A stretch of 64,000 nt of DNA. It comes from Plasmodium brasilianum. Lineage: Eukaryota; Apicomplexa; Aconoidasida; Haemosporida; Plasmodiidae. Shown in pieces: positions 12,484 to 22,755 of the stretch (positions within the stretch are counted from its first letter, which is position 1; the number at the start of each line of letters is the position of its first letter). The stretch lies in assembly GCF_023973825.1 (NCBI RefSeq), contig NC_090125.1, positions 927,501 through 991,500 on the forward strand. The letters are read 5' to 3'. The position numbers and the translations under genes were made by a program. Under the pieces are notes generated by a model. It was not told the DNA's origin. It made no database searches and saw nothing but the letters and a program-made list of their open reading frames with translations.

Positions 12484-12652
12484 TTTATCGCTTAATCGTT
12501 TTATCGCTTAATCGTTTTATCGCTTAATCGTTTTATCGCTTAATCATTTTATCGCTTAATCATTTTATCGCTTAATCGTTTTATCGCTTAATCGTTTTAT
12601 CGCTTAATCATTTTATCGCTTAATCGTTTTATCGTTTTATCGTTTTATTTTT
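12484..12652. repeat. 16-bp tandem repeat array
   Basis: Nine near-identical copies of TTTTATCGCTTAATCG (some with CA for CG at the end), followed by three copies of a shortened ATCGTTTT unit. There are no spacers, so it is a minisatellite. The unit is not a multiple of three and the array is not within a gene. Confidence 0.95.
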
Positions 12653-13007
12653 TTGGCTCATATATTTAACATGCTCCAGCACAATATTATAATAAAACTT
12701 GTTTAATTGAATTTTTAAAGTATACCGGTCCTTACTAAACATACTTCCTGCTTTTTTCCACATAAAATAAACAGCATACCAATGCTAACAAATTAATACA
12801 GCAAAGAAAACAATTTTTAAGAATTTTTCGAAAAAAAAAAAAAATAAATCATTTAAGAATATGCATATATATACTACTTTTTTTTTTACGCAATTACCAC
12901 AACAACGAGAAAAAAAAATAAAATACGAAGGTATTGAATTAGTCAAATTTACATTTTCTTTTTTTTTCTTTACCCTACATTAGCTCCAAAAACATATCCA
13001 CACAACG

Positions 13008-13045
<38 letters not shown>

Positions 13046-13652
13046 TTTATTTACATTATGCACTTAATTTTTTTTAAATAATTGACTTGTTCGTAGCTTA
13101 TACCACCAATTTTAATATTCGTAGACTAAATTCTTTCAAAAAAATATTCAAAAAAAGGTACTAAGCTCCCCTTAAGTTTATCTTTTTTTTAATTGTGCAT
13201 ATATATATGATTTATGTATATTGCTTTTTTTCCCAGTATAGTAAAAAAGTTTCATCATATTGTATAAACAAAAAAAAAAAAAAAAATAGGAAAGAAATGA
13301 AAATAAATGAAAAGAAGAGAAAAAATAGAAAAAATTAAAAAGGTGAGAAAAAAAGAAAAATTTTTTCATAACTATAATTAAAAACAAATGTTTATACTTT
13401 TAGGTGTATTTTCATGTTATGAAACCAGAAAATAAGTAAATTTTTTTTTTTTTTCGTAATTCGTGTTTGTGTATATGTACATATATAATATGTATGCATA
13501 TATATATAATATGTATGCATATATATATAATATGTATTCATTTATATATATAATGCATATGTATGAATATATATACATACTGAGAAGAAATTATTCGTGT
13601 TACTAGTACTAATAAATACACACTGTTAACACCTTTTTATGAAAAATATAAA

Positions 13653-13838
13653 ATGATAATAATAATTTTTATATTGCTTATACTTTTGTATCATGTATGG
13701 AATAAGAAGAAAAATTATATAATAAACTTTTATTATATTAATTCATTCATATGTTTTAATAAATCAAAAAAGTTAAGTGACGTAAAAAAAGAAATTGGAG
13801 AACATCAAAATTATTATAGTGATAACTACTATCTGTAA
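13653..13838 (+). CDS. Possible small membrane protein (61 residues)
   Basis: ATG-initiated frame with an N-terminal hydrophobic stretch (MIIIIFILLILLYHVW), a basic NKKK patch and a mixed polar tail ending in KKLSDVKKEIGEHQNYYSDNYYL. The tail has ordinary coding-like composition rather than the Y/I/F bias of frames made by (TA)n tracts. It could be a free-standing small protein, a terminal exon, or chance. No homology recognised. Confidence 0.3.
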   Translation: MIIIIFILLILLYHVWNKKKNYIINFYYINSFICFNKSKKLSDVKKEIGEHQNYYSDNYYL

Positions 13839-14665
13839 ATAAAGGTTTTATAACCCTCTTTGTCATTATACCTACACTTTTGCTTTTAGCCAAGTTTTCT
13901 TGCAAAATATTGAATCAATTTTAATGTTTGTTTCTTCATAGATACCTTTTTTTTTTTTTTTTGTGCAATGCGATTAGCCGCAACATGGCACGTTTACGTA
14001 TGTATATGTATATATATACATATGTATACATATGTGTATACATCCATGTACGTGCTTCAACTTATTACTATTCGTTACTTAAGTGTATGTGTGAGAAAGC
14101 TCGTTCTTCACGCATTTAGATGTTATCAGTGCGCAGACTTTATTTAAAGTGTACATTTGTTTATTGAAATTTTGTCCGTTGTATATGTATATATATATGA
14201 CTAATGACACATATAATATAAGTTTACAATTTGTTTTAACGAAAAGGCCCTTTATTTTTCATTTATATTTTGACACGAAATAAGCAATATATTATTCTTA
14301 CGTTTTGTTTAATTGTTTGCTTGTTTTTTTGTTCTCATGTTTGTTCATTTATTTTCTTTTTCTTTTTTTTTTTTTTTTTGTCATTGCGTTAAGTTGTTTT
14401 GTTTTGTATATGTTTATATGTTTGCAAGTTTGCATTTTTACACCTTTGAGCGATTACATGTGTACACGTTTACGTGTTGCCTTTGTTGTGGTGCCCACAT
14501 TCAAGTTCTATTCATTTTAATTCAGGAAAAAACATAATTAAAAAAAAAAAAAAAGAGAAATTTTTATATTCATATTATTCATAAAAACAAAAGTAATTAA
14601 ACGTTCGTTTGTTTGAGCGGTTAAGTAATATTTATTTATAAATTCCGAAACCTCATTTCTAATTG

Positions 14666-14712
<47 letters not shown>

Positions 14713-14749
14713 TAAGCGTATATATACATACATACGAAGCAGAAAAAAA

Positions 14750-15598
14750 ATGAGCTCCTCAAAATACATTGAAGATGGCATTAATTCAAACATAAGAGTT
14801 GACGGGAGAACATTATTAACATATAGAACTATCGAAATAAACAAGAATATATTGGTATCAGCAGATGGGAGTAGTAGTGTTATGAATGAAGAAAACAATG
14901 TAATATGTGGAGTAAAACTTTCTCTGCTATCACCTAGTGCAGATGCAAATGATGAAGGTTTTGTCAATTTAAAGATAGACTGCCCTGCATCTGTAGGTGC
15001 AAATAGAATAAAGAAAGAACACTTACAAATTATGACATCAATTATTTATGACTTATGTATAAAAAACAATATTAATAAAAAAAAATTATGTATTTTGCCT
15101 TCAAAATTTGTTTGGGGAGTTGACATAAATGTAATGGTTTTGAATGCTGGAGGAGGACTATTAGACATTATTAGCATAGCAATATATGTAGCTTTAAATG
15201 ATATGACCATGCCTATTGTGAAACCAAAAAAAAAAATTGATGAATTAAATATGTTTCATAACACAAAATGTAAGGACTATCAAGTAGAAATTGTAGAAAA
15301 CCAGAAAACCAATTTTCCGTATGAAAATATCCCGATATGTATTTCAATTGGGGAAATAAACAATAAATATATATACGATATGTCAAAGATTGAAGAGGAA
15401 TTAGTTGAAAATATTTTTGTAGTGGCTATTACATCAAGCGGAAAATGTGTAGCATTTCATAAGCTCTATGGAATATCAATGGAAATATCTTCAATATTAA
15501 ATATGACTGAAAATTCAATAAAAGTTTCACATTTCCTCTTTGAGAAAATTAATGAAGCAATATGTAAAATACGAACAAGAAGTGCCCTAATAAAATAA
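14750..15598 (+). CDS. RRP42: Exosome complex subunit RRP42 (RNase PH-like)
   Basis: A 282-residue protein starting MSSSKYIEDGINSNIRVDGR. The YI..GI..N.RVDGR..L.YR opening, the GSSSV...NNVICGVKL strand pair, the DEGFVNLKIDC segment and the WGVDINVMVLNAGGGLLD..SIA..VAL block are the RRP42/EXOSC7 pattern. Its length fits EXOSC7 (about 290 residues). The eukaryotic RNase PH-like ring subunits are not catalytic; they form the channel feeding RNA to RRP44 and RRP6 in nucleus and cytoplasm. The frame also has an ATG at 14708, but that would add 14 residues encoded by (TA)n-flanked DNA, so I prefer 14750, where family homology begins. A long poly-A plus (TA)n tract lies directly upstream. RRP45 is the main alternative; the YIEDGI spacing favours RRP42. 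Confidence 0.86.
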   Translation: MSSSKYIEDGINSNIRVDGRTLLTYRTIEINKNILVSADGSSSVMNEENNVICGVKLSLLSPSADANDEGFVNLKIDCPASVGANRIKKEHLQIMTSIIYDLCIKNNINKKKLCILPSKFVWGVDINVMVLNAGGGLLDIISIAIYVALNDMTMPIVKPKKKIDELNMFHNTKCKDYQVEIVENQKTNFPYENIPICISIGEINNKYIYDMSKIEEELVENIFVVAITSSGKCVAFHKLYGISMEISSILNMTENSIKVSHFLFEKINEAICKIRTRSALIK

Positions 15599-16687
15599 AA
15601 GAAACTTGCGCAAACGTTATATGTGTGCATACATACATATATACATATATAAATATGTATATATATATATACGAGGTCCACATTATTAAAATAGCAATAA
15701 TTATCATATTAGACTGTCGGATTATTTTTCCACTTTAAAAAATTAATTACGTGTGATTTTGTATCTTTTGGATATTACACAATTTTAAGTTGTAAACGAT
15801 ATTGTAAAACAAAATTTGGCTAGTTCTTTTATTCATATATATATATATATATATTCTTTTTTTTTTTATCGACATTTCAGGTAATAAATAAAAATAGCTA
15901 GAAAAAAAAAAATAAAAAAAATAGCCTTTTTTAAAATCAAAAATGAGTATGCACGTTACCGATGTACATAATATTTATACATTTAATTATTATATTTATG
16001 AACAGGTCATAAAATTAGTTACATTTTTGTGTTACTAACTGGCAATTTAGTTGTGTGCAACGTGCTATTAGGGAGAAAAAAAAAAAAAAAAAAAATAGCT
16101 AAAATGTGTAAATTAATATGTTTTAATTATTTTAACTTAGGAAAGGCCACTTTTACAAATTTACAATTGTGACATAATTTTAAAAGAATATGTATCAATA
16201 AATTAAAGTAACCAAAATTGTGACATAGGATATATTTAACATGATGTTGAACGAAAAACAGATCTAGTGGATCATACGCACATTTATCTATCTATATATA
16301 TATAATCTGAACTTATACCATTTGAGAATTGTTCTGTAGCTTTAATCTTTCACCATTTGCTCACATATATATATATATATATATACATATATGTGTATGT
16401 ACTATTTTTTTATTTTTATATCTTCTTTTGAATTAAAATCTTTTTCTCTAATATTTACCATTTTTACCATTTTTACCATTTTCGCCATTTTAGCCATTTT
16501 AGCCATTTTTCAGTATAATTTACAAATACAACAATTTATGAAATTTTAACGGCTTTGTTACCACCTTTTTTTGCATATATAAAGTTAAAGAATACACACA
16601 CACATATATATATATATTTTTTGTCGTACTAAAATATAGACCGTAATCCATACTCATTTTAAACTTTCACACAGTACAGTCGTTACA
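15599..16687. other. Intergenic region, tandem genes
   Basis: About 1.1 kb of A+T-rich sequence with (TA)n near 15836-15853 and 16365-16384 and poly-A near 16077-16095. A short run of about six ACCATTTTT/AGCCATTTT units lies at 16456-16510. No gene seen. It should contain the promoter of the secreted repeat protein. Confidence 0.65.
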
Positions 16688-19600
16688 ATGAATATAAAAA
16701 AAAAGTTTTTGATAGTTTTTTCTTGTTCGTTTATTTTAAAAACATTTTGTGCTCTCCGATTAAGGGATGTAAGAGAGTATTATTCTAACGAAATAAGAAA
16801 TTATAAGGAAAAGCAAAATGACAATTTAGAGAAAGGAAATTTTCCTCAACCAATTGAAAAAAGAAAGAATGTCAATTTAAAAGATGTATCGGCTAATATT
16901 CTAGAGCCGAATGAAATATTGAGAAGCAATCCTGTAAAGTTCGATTTTGCAAATATGAAGGAACATTTCAATTCAAAGAATTTTTCGATGAATAATGGTA
17001 TGCAAAACAACCAGGACTATCTTCAACGTTATAAAAATTTTAAAACATTAAACACACAAAACAATGTAGATGATGTGAATTCGTCGAACCAACAAACAAG
17101 TGGTACATATAGTAATTTATCACAAAAAGGAGATGATGAACAAACATATGATAACCGTACGCTCAATAACAATAGTGTTATAAGTAATTACGCTAAAGAT
17201 AGTTCGTTTTATGAAAGTCTGTTGAGCAGTGAACATGCACCACATAACTTGGCAGATGATATGTCTCTAAATGATAGAGGTAGAACAATGAACAAGGATG
17301 ACGTTATCACTTTAGACAGCTCTACAAACGATTTAGAAGACGATACGATTGACTATTTTTCAAATGATGAGGATTACACATTAGGCAGTGATACTAACTA
17401 TTTAGACGTCGATACACCTGATTACTTATCAAATGAAGATGATTTCGAAGTAGGCAGTGATACTGACTATTTAGACGATGGTGCAACATACTTCTTTTCA
17501 AATGATGATGATGTCGAAGTAGGCAGTGGTACTGACTATTTAGATGATGATGCAATAGACTTCTTTTCAAATGATGATGATGTCGAAGTAGGCAGTGGTA
17601 CTGACTATTTAGATGATGATGCAACAGACTACTTTTCAAATGATGATGATGTCGAAGTAAGTAGTGGTACTGACCATTTAGATGATGGTGCAACAGACTT
17701 CTTTTCAAATGATAATGATGTCGAAGTAGACAGGGGTACTGACAATTTAGAAGACGATACGATTAACTATTTTTCAAATGATGGGGATTACTTATTAGAC
17801 AGTGATACTGACTATTTAAACGACGATATCACTGACTACTTGTCAAATAATAATGATTATTTATTAGACAGTTACACGGATGATGCAGACGAGGATGGTA
17901 CTGACAACATTCTAAATAGTAATACCCGTGATGTGTTAAACAGAGATAAATATATTAGCAAAAATGATGATAGTGATTCTTTGAATGTTTCTAATGCTTT
18001 CAATAATATATATAATAATTCTTTAAGTAACAAAAATGAAACTTTTCTTGAATTTCCTAATAAAATTCTTCAATTAGATAAAAACGCAAAATCAAATACA
18101 AAGGTAAGAACTAATGATACGGAAAATTTAACTACTGGCAATAAAAAGGACACCAATACTAAAGATATAATAAAATCTAATAAAATAAACGACACTGTAA
18201 ATAAATTCAATAATGATAACACATCGGACCCTAAGAACAAATATAACATTAAAAACGAAATAGAAACAAACGAAGTGGACAAAAAAGGAGTAGGCAAAAA
18301 CGTAGACAAAAAAGAAGTAGAAACAAAGAAAGTAAACACAGAGCGTAAAGGTAATTCTAAAGAAGAGCTCAAAAATAACAACACAATTGGTTTTAAAGAA
18401 AAAAATACTATTAACGAATTATTCAACAATAGCAATAAACATAATTCGAAGGAAATATTAAATAATATCAATACAGCTAACGCTAAGGGTGTATTAAAGA
18501 ATAGCAGTAAAACAAATAATATTGACAAACCAAAAGATGAGAAACAGTTCAATTCGAAAAACAAACTAAACAAGGACAATGAAACTAACTTTGAAGATAA
18601 ACCAATTTCTTCCAGTAAAAATAATTCCGGACAAGCGTTAAAAAATAGTAGCAAAAGTTATGGTAAGAACAAGGGCAACTATAGGCACAAATTAGGTAAA
18701 AACAATAGTAACAGTAATAGTAATAGGAGTAATAGTAGTGATAGTAGTAATAGTAGTAGTAGTAGCAGTAGTAGTAGTAGCAGTAGTAGTAGTAGTAGTA
18801 GCAATAACAAATTTAGCAGCAGGGACATAGCTAAACCCAAAGATACATTAAATAAGAACAAAATTCATACTAATGACAGCTCCAACCCTAAATATAATGG
18901 ATATAACGGTAAGGATAAATCTAACAGTGTAAATTCAACTAATATGGGATATATAGCAAAATCTAATAATAAAGAAGCGAAAAATGAATACACATTAAAA
19001 AATAAAACTAATTATAAGGATAATGACTATACTGGGGATAAATCAAGCACTACTGGTGAAGCTAATGCAGAAAGTAAAACTCTAATTAGGAACAAAATTA
19101 ATAGGAGAAAATATATTGATAAAAACACGAATGATAAAAACACGAATGATAAAAACACGAATGATAAAAACACGAATGATGAAAATGCGAATGATGAAAA
19201 CGCGAATAATGAAAACGAGAGTGATGAAAACGAGAGTGATGAAAAAGTGAATGATGAAAAAGCGAATGATGAAAACGCGAATGATGAAGGCGCGAATAAT
19301 GAAAACGAGAGTGATGAAAAAGCGAATGATGAAAAGAAGAATTATGAAAAGAAGAATAATGAAAAAAAGAATGATAAAGGGAAAGACAAAAGTAACTCTC
19401 AAAAAATGGTAAAAATAGAAAACAGCAAAAATGTGGATAATACCGTGGACACGTTAAGGAGTAACAACAATAAAGCTAGTGCTACGGAGAAATATCATAG
19501 AGAAAATGAATTAAATGGTATAAAAAATAATATAAGTAGTGATGATAATAGTTTACTTGTAAATGAAGTTAAAAATGAACGTGATGATTTATCAACACCA

Positions 19601-20842
19601 CCGAAGAGTGAAACGATAAATATAAATGTTATATCTAACCCTACCTTTGAAATTAGTGGAAAGCATTCGCTCAATAAGAAAAAGCATAACACAAAGTCAA
19701 AAAATAAAAAGAGGAAACATCGTTCACATGTAAGAAGTAACGATGACTATGAGTACGACAGAGGTAAGGGTGATAATAGCAGCATTCACAGTAGACATAT
19801 TATCGGTAGTAGTGATAGAATTGATAGCAGTGGTAGCAGTGAGAGCACTAATGTCGGGGATGCGTCCATAGTAGAGAAGACAAACAGCAGAGAAATTGTA
19901 GAAGCTAAAAAGGAGCATAATAATACACGAAACAAAAAAAATAGAGATTTAACTGATCTGAGCTACAGTGCAAATAATCCTTTAGAGTATACGGAAAATA
20001 AAAAGGAAAAATACGATAAAAATATTTCATCTGAAGATAATGAAAAGGGTATTAAGAATAATACACCGGAAGTGTCGGTTTCAATAGTAGTACCAGAAAA
20101 TTTTGAAAAATTAAAAGAAGCTAAAGTTGTAAAACAAGGAACAAAACATGAAAAGGAAGAGAAAAAAATATTGTTCTTACAGATGAACATGCAGGATGGT
20201 AACGGCAGCATGACTATTGAAACGGAGGACGCCGAGAATGATGATGATGAGGACAGCAACAATACTGAAGCCATAAATCATTTATCTGATGAAAGTGATG
20301 AAGAGGAACATTCAATTAGTTTAGATGAAGAAGGGCACGAATCACTGAATGATTTAATAAAAGAAAAAATGAAAGAAGATAAAAATTTAGAACAGTTTAA
20401 TGATGATGATAAAAGTAGTGTAGAGAATATAGAAAGTTCTGAACATCCATTAATTAGAAAAAAGAAAAATATAATAAGAAATTCTCGTAAAGTGTATAAT
20501 TTACATTTGTATAATTGTTCTTTCATAGATGATTGGGACATAAATCATGAATATATTGATGAAGATGGGAAATTAGTAAAATTAAGTGGATATGTTTTTC
20601 AGAATATGGTCAACTCAGATACTATGCCTACTACCAATATTACTGATTGGAAATTAAAAGGGTCATGTGATTATGATAATTATATTTGCGGTGCTTTGAA
20701 CTATATGAATAATATGTACAGTAAAGGGGAGAGGGTTATATTTGAAGGAAAAATATATGAAGCTGTCAGTGATACTTATGCCACGCCTAAGGAATTGGAA
20801 AATTTGTGGATTGAAAAAACGAATGATTGTTACAATTTTTAA
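16688..20842 (+). CDS. Secreted acidic repeat protein with two C-terminal chitin-binding-like (CBM5/12-type) modules
   Basis: A single-exon gene of 1384 residues. The N-terminus is a signal peptide (MNIKKKFLIVFSCSFILKTFCA, cleavage likely after Ala22). About 17320-17890 encodes some eight copies of an Asp-rich 23-residue repeat (DYLDDDATDYFSNDDDVEV type). Asn/Lys-rich sequence, a poly-Ser run (about 18700-18810), NDKNT/NDENE tetrapeptide repeats (about 19130-19380) and a Lys/Arg patch (about 19675-19725) follow. The last ~115 residues are compact and conserved-looking. They contain two successive units of the form G..V...G..(V/Y)......T......W, namely GKLVKLSGYVF...ITDWKLKGSC and GERVIFEGKIYEA...LENLWIEKTNDC, plus four Cys. 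This spacing resembles the short carbohydrate-binding modules found in chitinases. No membrane anchor or GPI signal is seen. A role at a chitin-containing surface such as the mosquito peritrophic matrix is inference. Confidence 0.75.
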   Translation: MNIKKKFLIVFSCSFILKTFCALRLRDVREYYSNEIRNYKEKQNDNLEKGNFPQPIEKRKNVNLKDVSANILEPNEILRSNPVKFDFANMKEHFNSKNFSMNNGMQNNQDYLQRYKNFKTLNTQNNVDDVNSSNQQTSGTYSNLSQKGDDEQTYDNRTLNNNSVISNYAKDSSFYESLLSSEHAPHNLADDMSLNDRGRTMNKDDVITLDSSTNDLEDDTIDYFSNDEDYTLGSDTNYLDVDTPDYLSNEDDFEVGSDTDYLDDGATYFFSNDDDVEVGSGTDYLDDDAIDFFSNDDDVEVGSGTDYLDDDATDYFSNDDDVEVSSGTDHLDDGATDFFSNDNDVEVDRGTDNLEDDTINYFSNDGDYLLDSDTDYLNDDITDYLSNNNDYLLDSYTDDADEDGTDNILNSNTRDVLNRDKYISKNDDSDSLNVSNAFNNIYNNSLSNKNETFLEFPNKILQLDKNAKSNTKVRTNDTENLTTGNKKDTNTKDIIKSNKINDTVNKFNNDNTSDPKNKYNIKNEIETNEVDKKGVGKNVDKKEVETKKVNTERKGNSKEELKNNNTIGFKEKNTINELFNNSNKHNSKEILNNINTANAKGVLKNSSKTNNIDKPKDEKQFNSKNKLNKDNETNFEDKPISSSKNNSGQALKNSSKSYGKNKGNYRHKLGKNNSNSNSNRSNSSDSSNSSSSSSSSSSSSSSSSSNNKFSSRDIAKPKDTLNKNKIHTNDSSNPKYNGYNGKDKSNSVNSTNMGYIAKSNNKEAKNEYTLKNKTNYKDNDYTGDKSSTTGEANAESKTLIRNKINRRKYIDKNTNDKNTNDKNTNDKNTNDENANDENANNENESDENESDEKVNDEKANDENANDEGANNENESDEKANDEKKNYEKKNNEKKNDKGKDKSNSQKMVKIENSKNVDNTVDTLRSNNNKASATEKYHRENELNGIKNNISSDDNSLLVNEVKNERDDLSTPPKSETININVISNPTFEISGKHSLNKKKHNTKSKNKKRKHRSHVRSNDDYEYDRGKGDNSSIHSRHIIGSSDRIDSSGSSESTNVGDASIVEKTNSREIVEAKKEHNNTRNKKNRDLTDLSYSANNPLEYTENKKEKYDKNISSEDNEKGIKNNTPEVSVSIVVPENFEKLKEAKVVKQGTKHEKEEKKILFLQMNMQDGNGSMTIETEDAENDDDEDSNNTEAINHLSDESDEEEHSISLDEEGHESLNDLIKEKMKEDKNLEQFNDDDKSSVENIESSEHPLIRKKKNIIRNSRKVYNLHLYNCSFIDDWDINHEYIDEDGKLVKLSGYVFQNMVNSDTMPTTNITDWKLKGSCDYDNYICGALNYMNNMYSKGERVIFEGKIYEAVSDTYATPKELENLWIEKTNDCYNF

Positions 20843-21080
20843 GTGATACGTCAGGATATACACATAAAATACCTACAACCGCATTTATACATAGATACAT
20901 ATGTATACATACATAGATGCATATATATATATATATATATATATATTTCTTTTCTTTTTTAGTCACCCCAAAAATATGGCACATGAGAAACAGCATGCTT
21001 ATTCCCCAAGGGGAAGTGACATATGTCTCCTTTGTCTGCCTTTTCATAACGTCACATATGAATGTGGGATTGTTTATGCT

Positions 21081-21111
<31 letters not shown>

Positions 21112-22606
21112 ATAAATACCCTTTTTTTTAATTTAATTAATCTTTTACCATAAGTATTTGCATGGTGTTTTGTTTATGCTCCTTCTGATTTGGCTAAACA
21201 GAGCCCCAATTGATGTGCTTAGTTTATACACCCTCATATATTCTTTCTTTTTACTAATTTTTATTCGATTTTCCTCGTATTTGTTAGCACTATTTGTTAG
21301 CGCTTGCTTTAGTTAATGTCTACGAGCATCGAATCATCAGTGTATAGAGTAATACAAATGTGCAAATGGCGATCTATCATTTTTGAAATATCGTTTTTAT
21401 ATCTTAACGAAGGATGTGTTGTGATTAATAATGGATAAGCCATTGTCTATTTGTTGAATATCCATTTTGGTTAACCATTAATTAGTTTTGCTTTATTTTA
21501 TTCTGTTTTATATTATTTGACTATTTTTTATTTTACTTTTTTTCATTACCAATTTTGCTTTAACTTTCTTGCTTGCTAAGAGCTATACTCATCCAATAAT
21601 TTGTTAAAATTTCTTAAAATTTGTTAAAATTTGTTAAAATTTCGCCAAATTTCACCAAATTTATCTAAAATTGAAAAGGTACTTTTTGCTGAGCTCGAGA
21701 TACAGTAGGTGATACATAAATTTCTTTATCCCTTCTGTAGTCCCATTTTTATTCTAGCTTATTACTTTGCAATTTTTACAAAAATTTTTTAGAAAAGTGT
21801 AGGGAGTGATGTCCTAAAAATAAGGTCATCACCATGTATAGTTTTTTACACTTCTTCTCTGTTATTCAATTTGTTAATACTTCGACTTATTATAACGTAC
21901 TATATTCTAACATAATATAATTGAGTAAACCTTTTCGAATTAGTGTTACTATTATATAGTTATTCAACATTTGTATAGAAGAAGACATTATCAAGTTGTA
22001 CATAGGCTACAAATGTAAATGCGTTGTATTAATATTCGGCTACCTTAGGCTGTTTTATGTATCATGTTTAGTCGAAAAGTTAGAAATGTTAATGAGGGGG
22101 AGAAAACTGAATTATAGTTGAAACGGTTTGATGTACAATATGACGTATGTTATGATGCGTGATATGACATATGATTTTGCGTACGTTATAACGTACAATT
22201 TGATGAAAGCACATATCGGTTAAAACATAATTATACTTGAGTTCGTTTTTAATTATTTTCAAATAAAGAGAAAATGGTATACACACATGTAGACTTATGC
22301 ACATGCACATGTCCATATGCATACACTTCTAACAAAAGGGCGATATGCTTATTAAAAATGAAGGGAATTTAAAAGGGGGTGGGGGTAAGTGCATAAACAA
22401 CAGTTCACATGGGATAAAAGCCAACATATGCCATTGGTAAAATAAAACTATTTTGGATGCAAGGGAATGCATAGATAAATACTTAATTCTGAATAAAATA
22501 TGCGCATGCACATGTATGGAAAAAAGAAAAAAAATTAGCACTTCTTTCCCGTGAGATATCGAAAAACGCGGAGGGCGACAAAGTTAATAGAAGTAAAACG
22601 TTGAGG
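20843..22606. other. Convergent intergenic region
   Basis: About 1.8 kb shared 3' flank of the secreted repeat gene (+) and the ABC transporter (-). It contains (TA)n tracts at 20921-20945 and 21080-21106, a degenerate TTGTTAAAATT repeat at 21600-21665 and ordinary A+T-rich DNA. Open frames here are short and biased; none looks coding. Confidence 0.65.
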
Positions 22607-22675
22607 TGTGCCCCACTGCTACTGCTACTGCTGCTACTGCTACTGCTGCTACTGCTACTGCTACTGCTGCTACTG

Positions 22676-22755
<80 letters not shown>
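22607..22755. repeat. (ACT/GCT)n trinucleotide microsatellite at the 3' end of the ABC transporter
   Basis: About 49 trinucleotide units, mixed ACT and GCT in the first half and pure ACT from about 22675 on. On the minus strand, in the transporter's frame, this reads as TAG, so the stop codon (22753-22751) is the first of a long uninterrupted series of in-frame TAG stops. In another frame it would read as poly-Ser, which I do not regard as a gene. Confidence 0.95.

Larger units (their letters stand above)
11782..14749. other. Divergent intergenic region between NOC2 and RRP42
   Basis: Nearly 3 kb between two divergently transcribed genes, so it should hold both promoters. It contains (CA)n/(TA)n at 11821-11866, a tetranucleotide-like ACATACGTACAA satellite at about 12170-12255, the 16-bp satellite listed separately, (TA)n tracts near 13015-13050 and 14685-14710, and many poly(dA:dT) runs. 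One small ATG-initiated frame (13653-13838) is listed separately. Nothing else looks coding. Confidence 0.65.

Noticed and set aside
12484..12652. Regular 16-bp repeats considered as a CRISPR-like array
   Set aside because: No spacers, contiguous units and a eukaryotic genome; it is a minisatellite.
17394..17708. His/Leu/Arg-rich minus-strand frame
   Set aside because: Antisense shadow of the Asp-rich repeat in the secreted protein.
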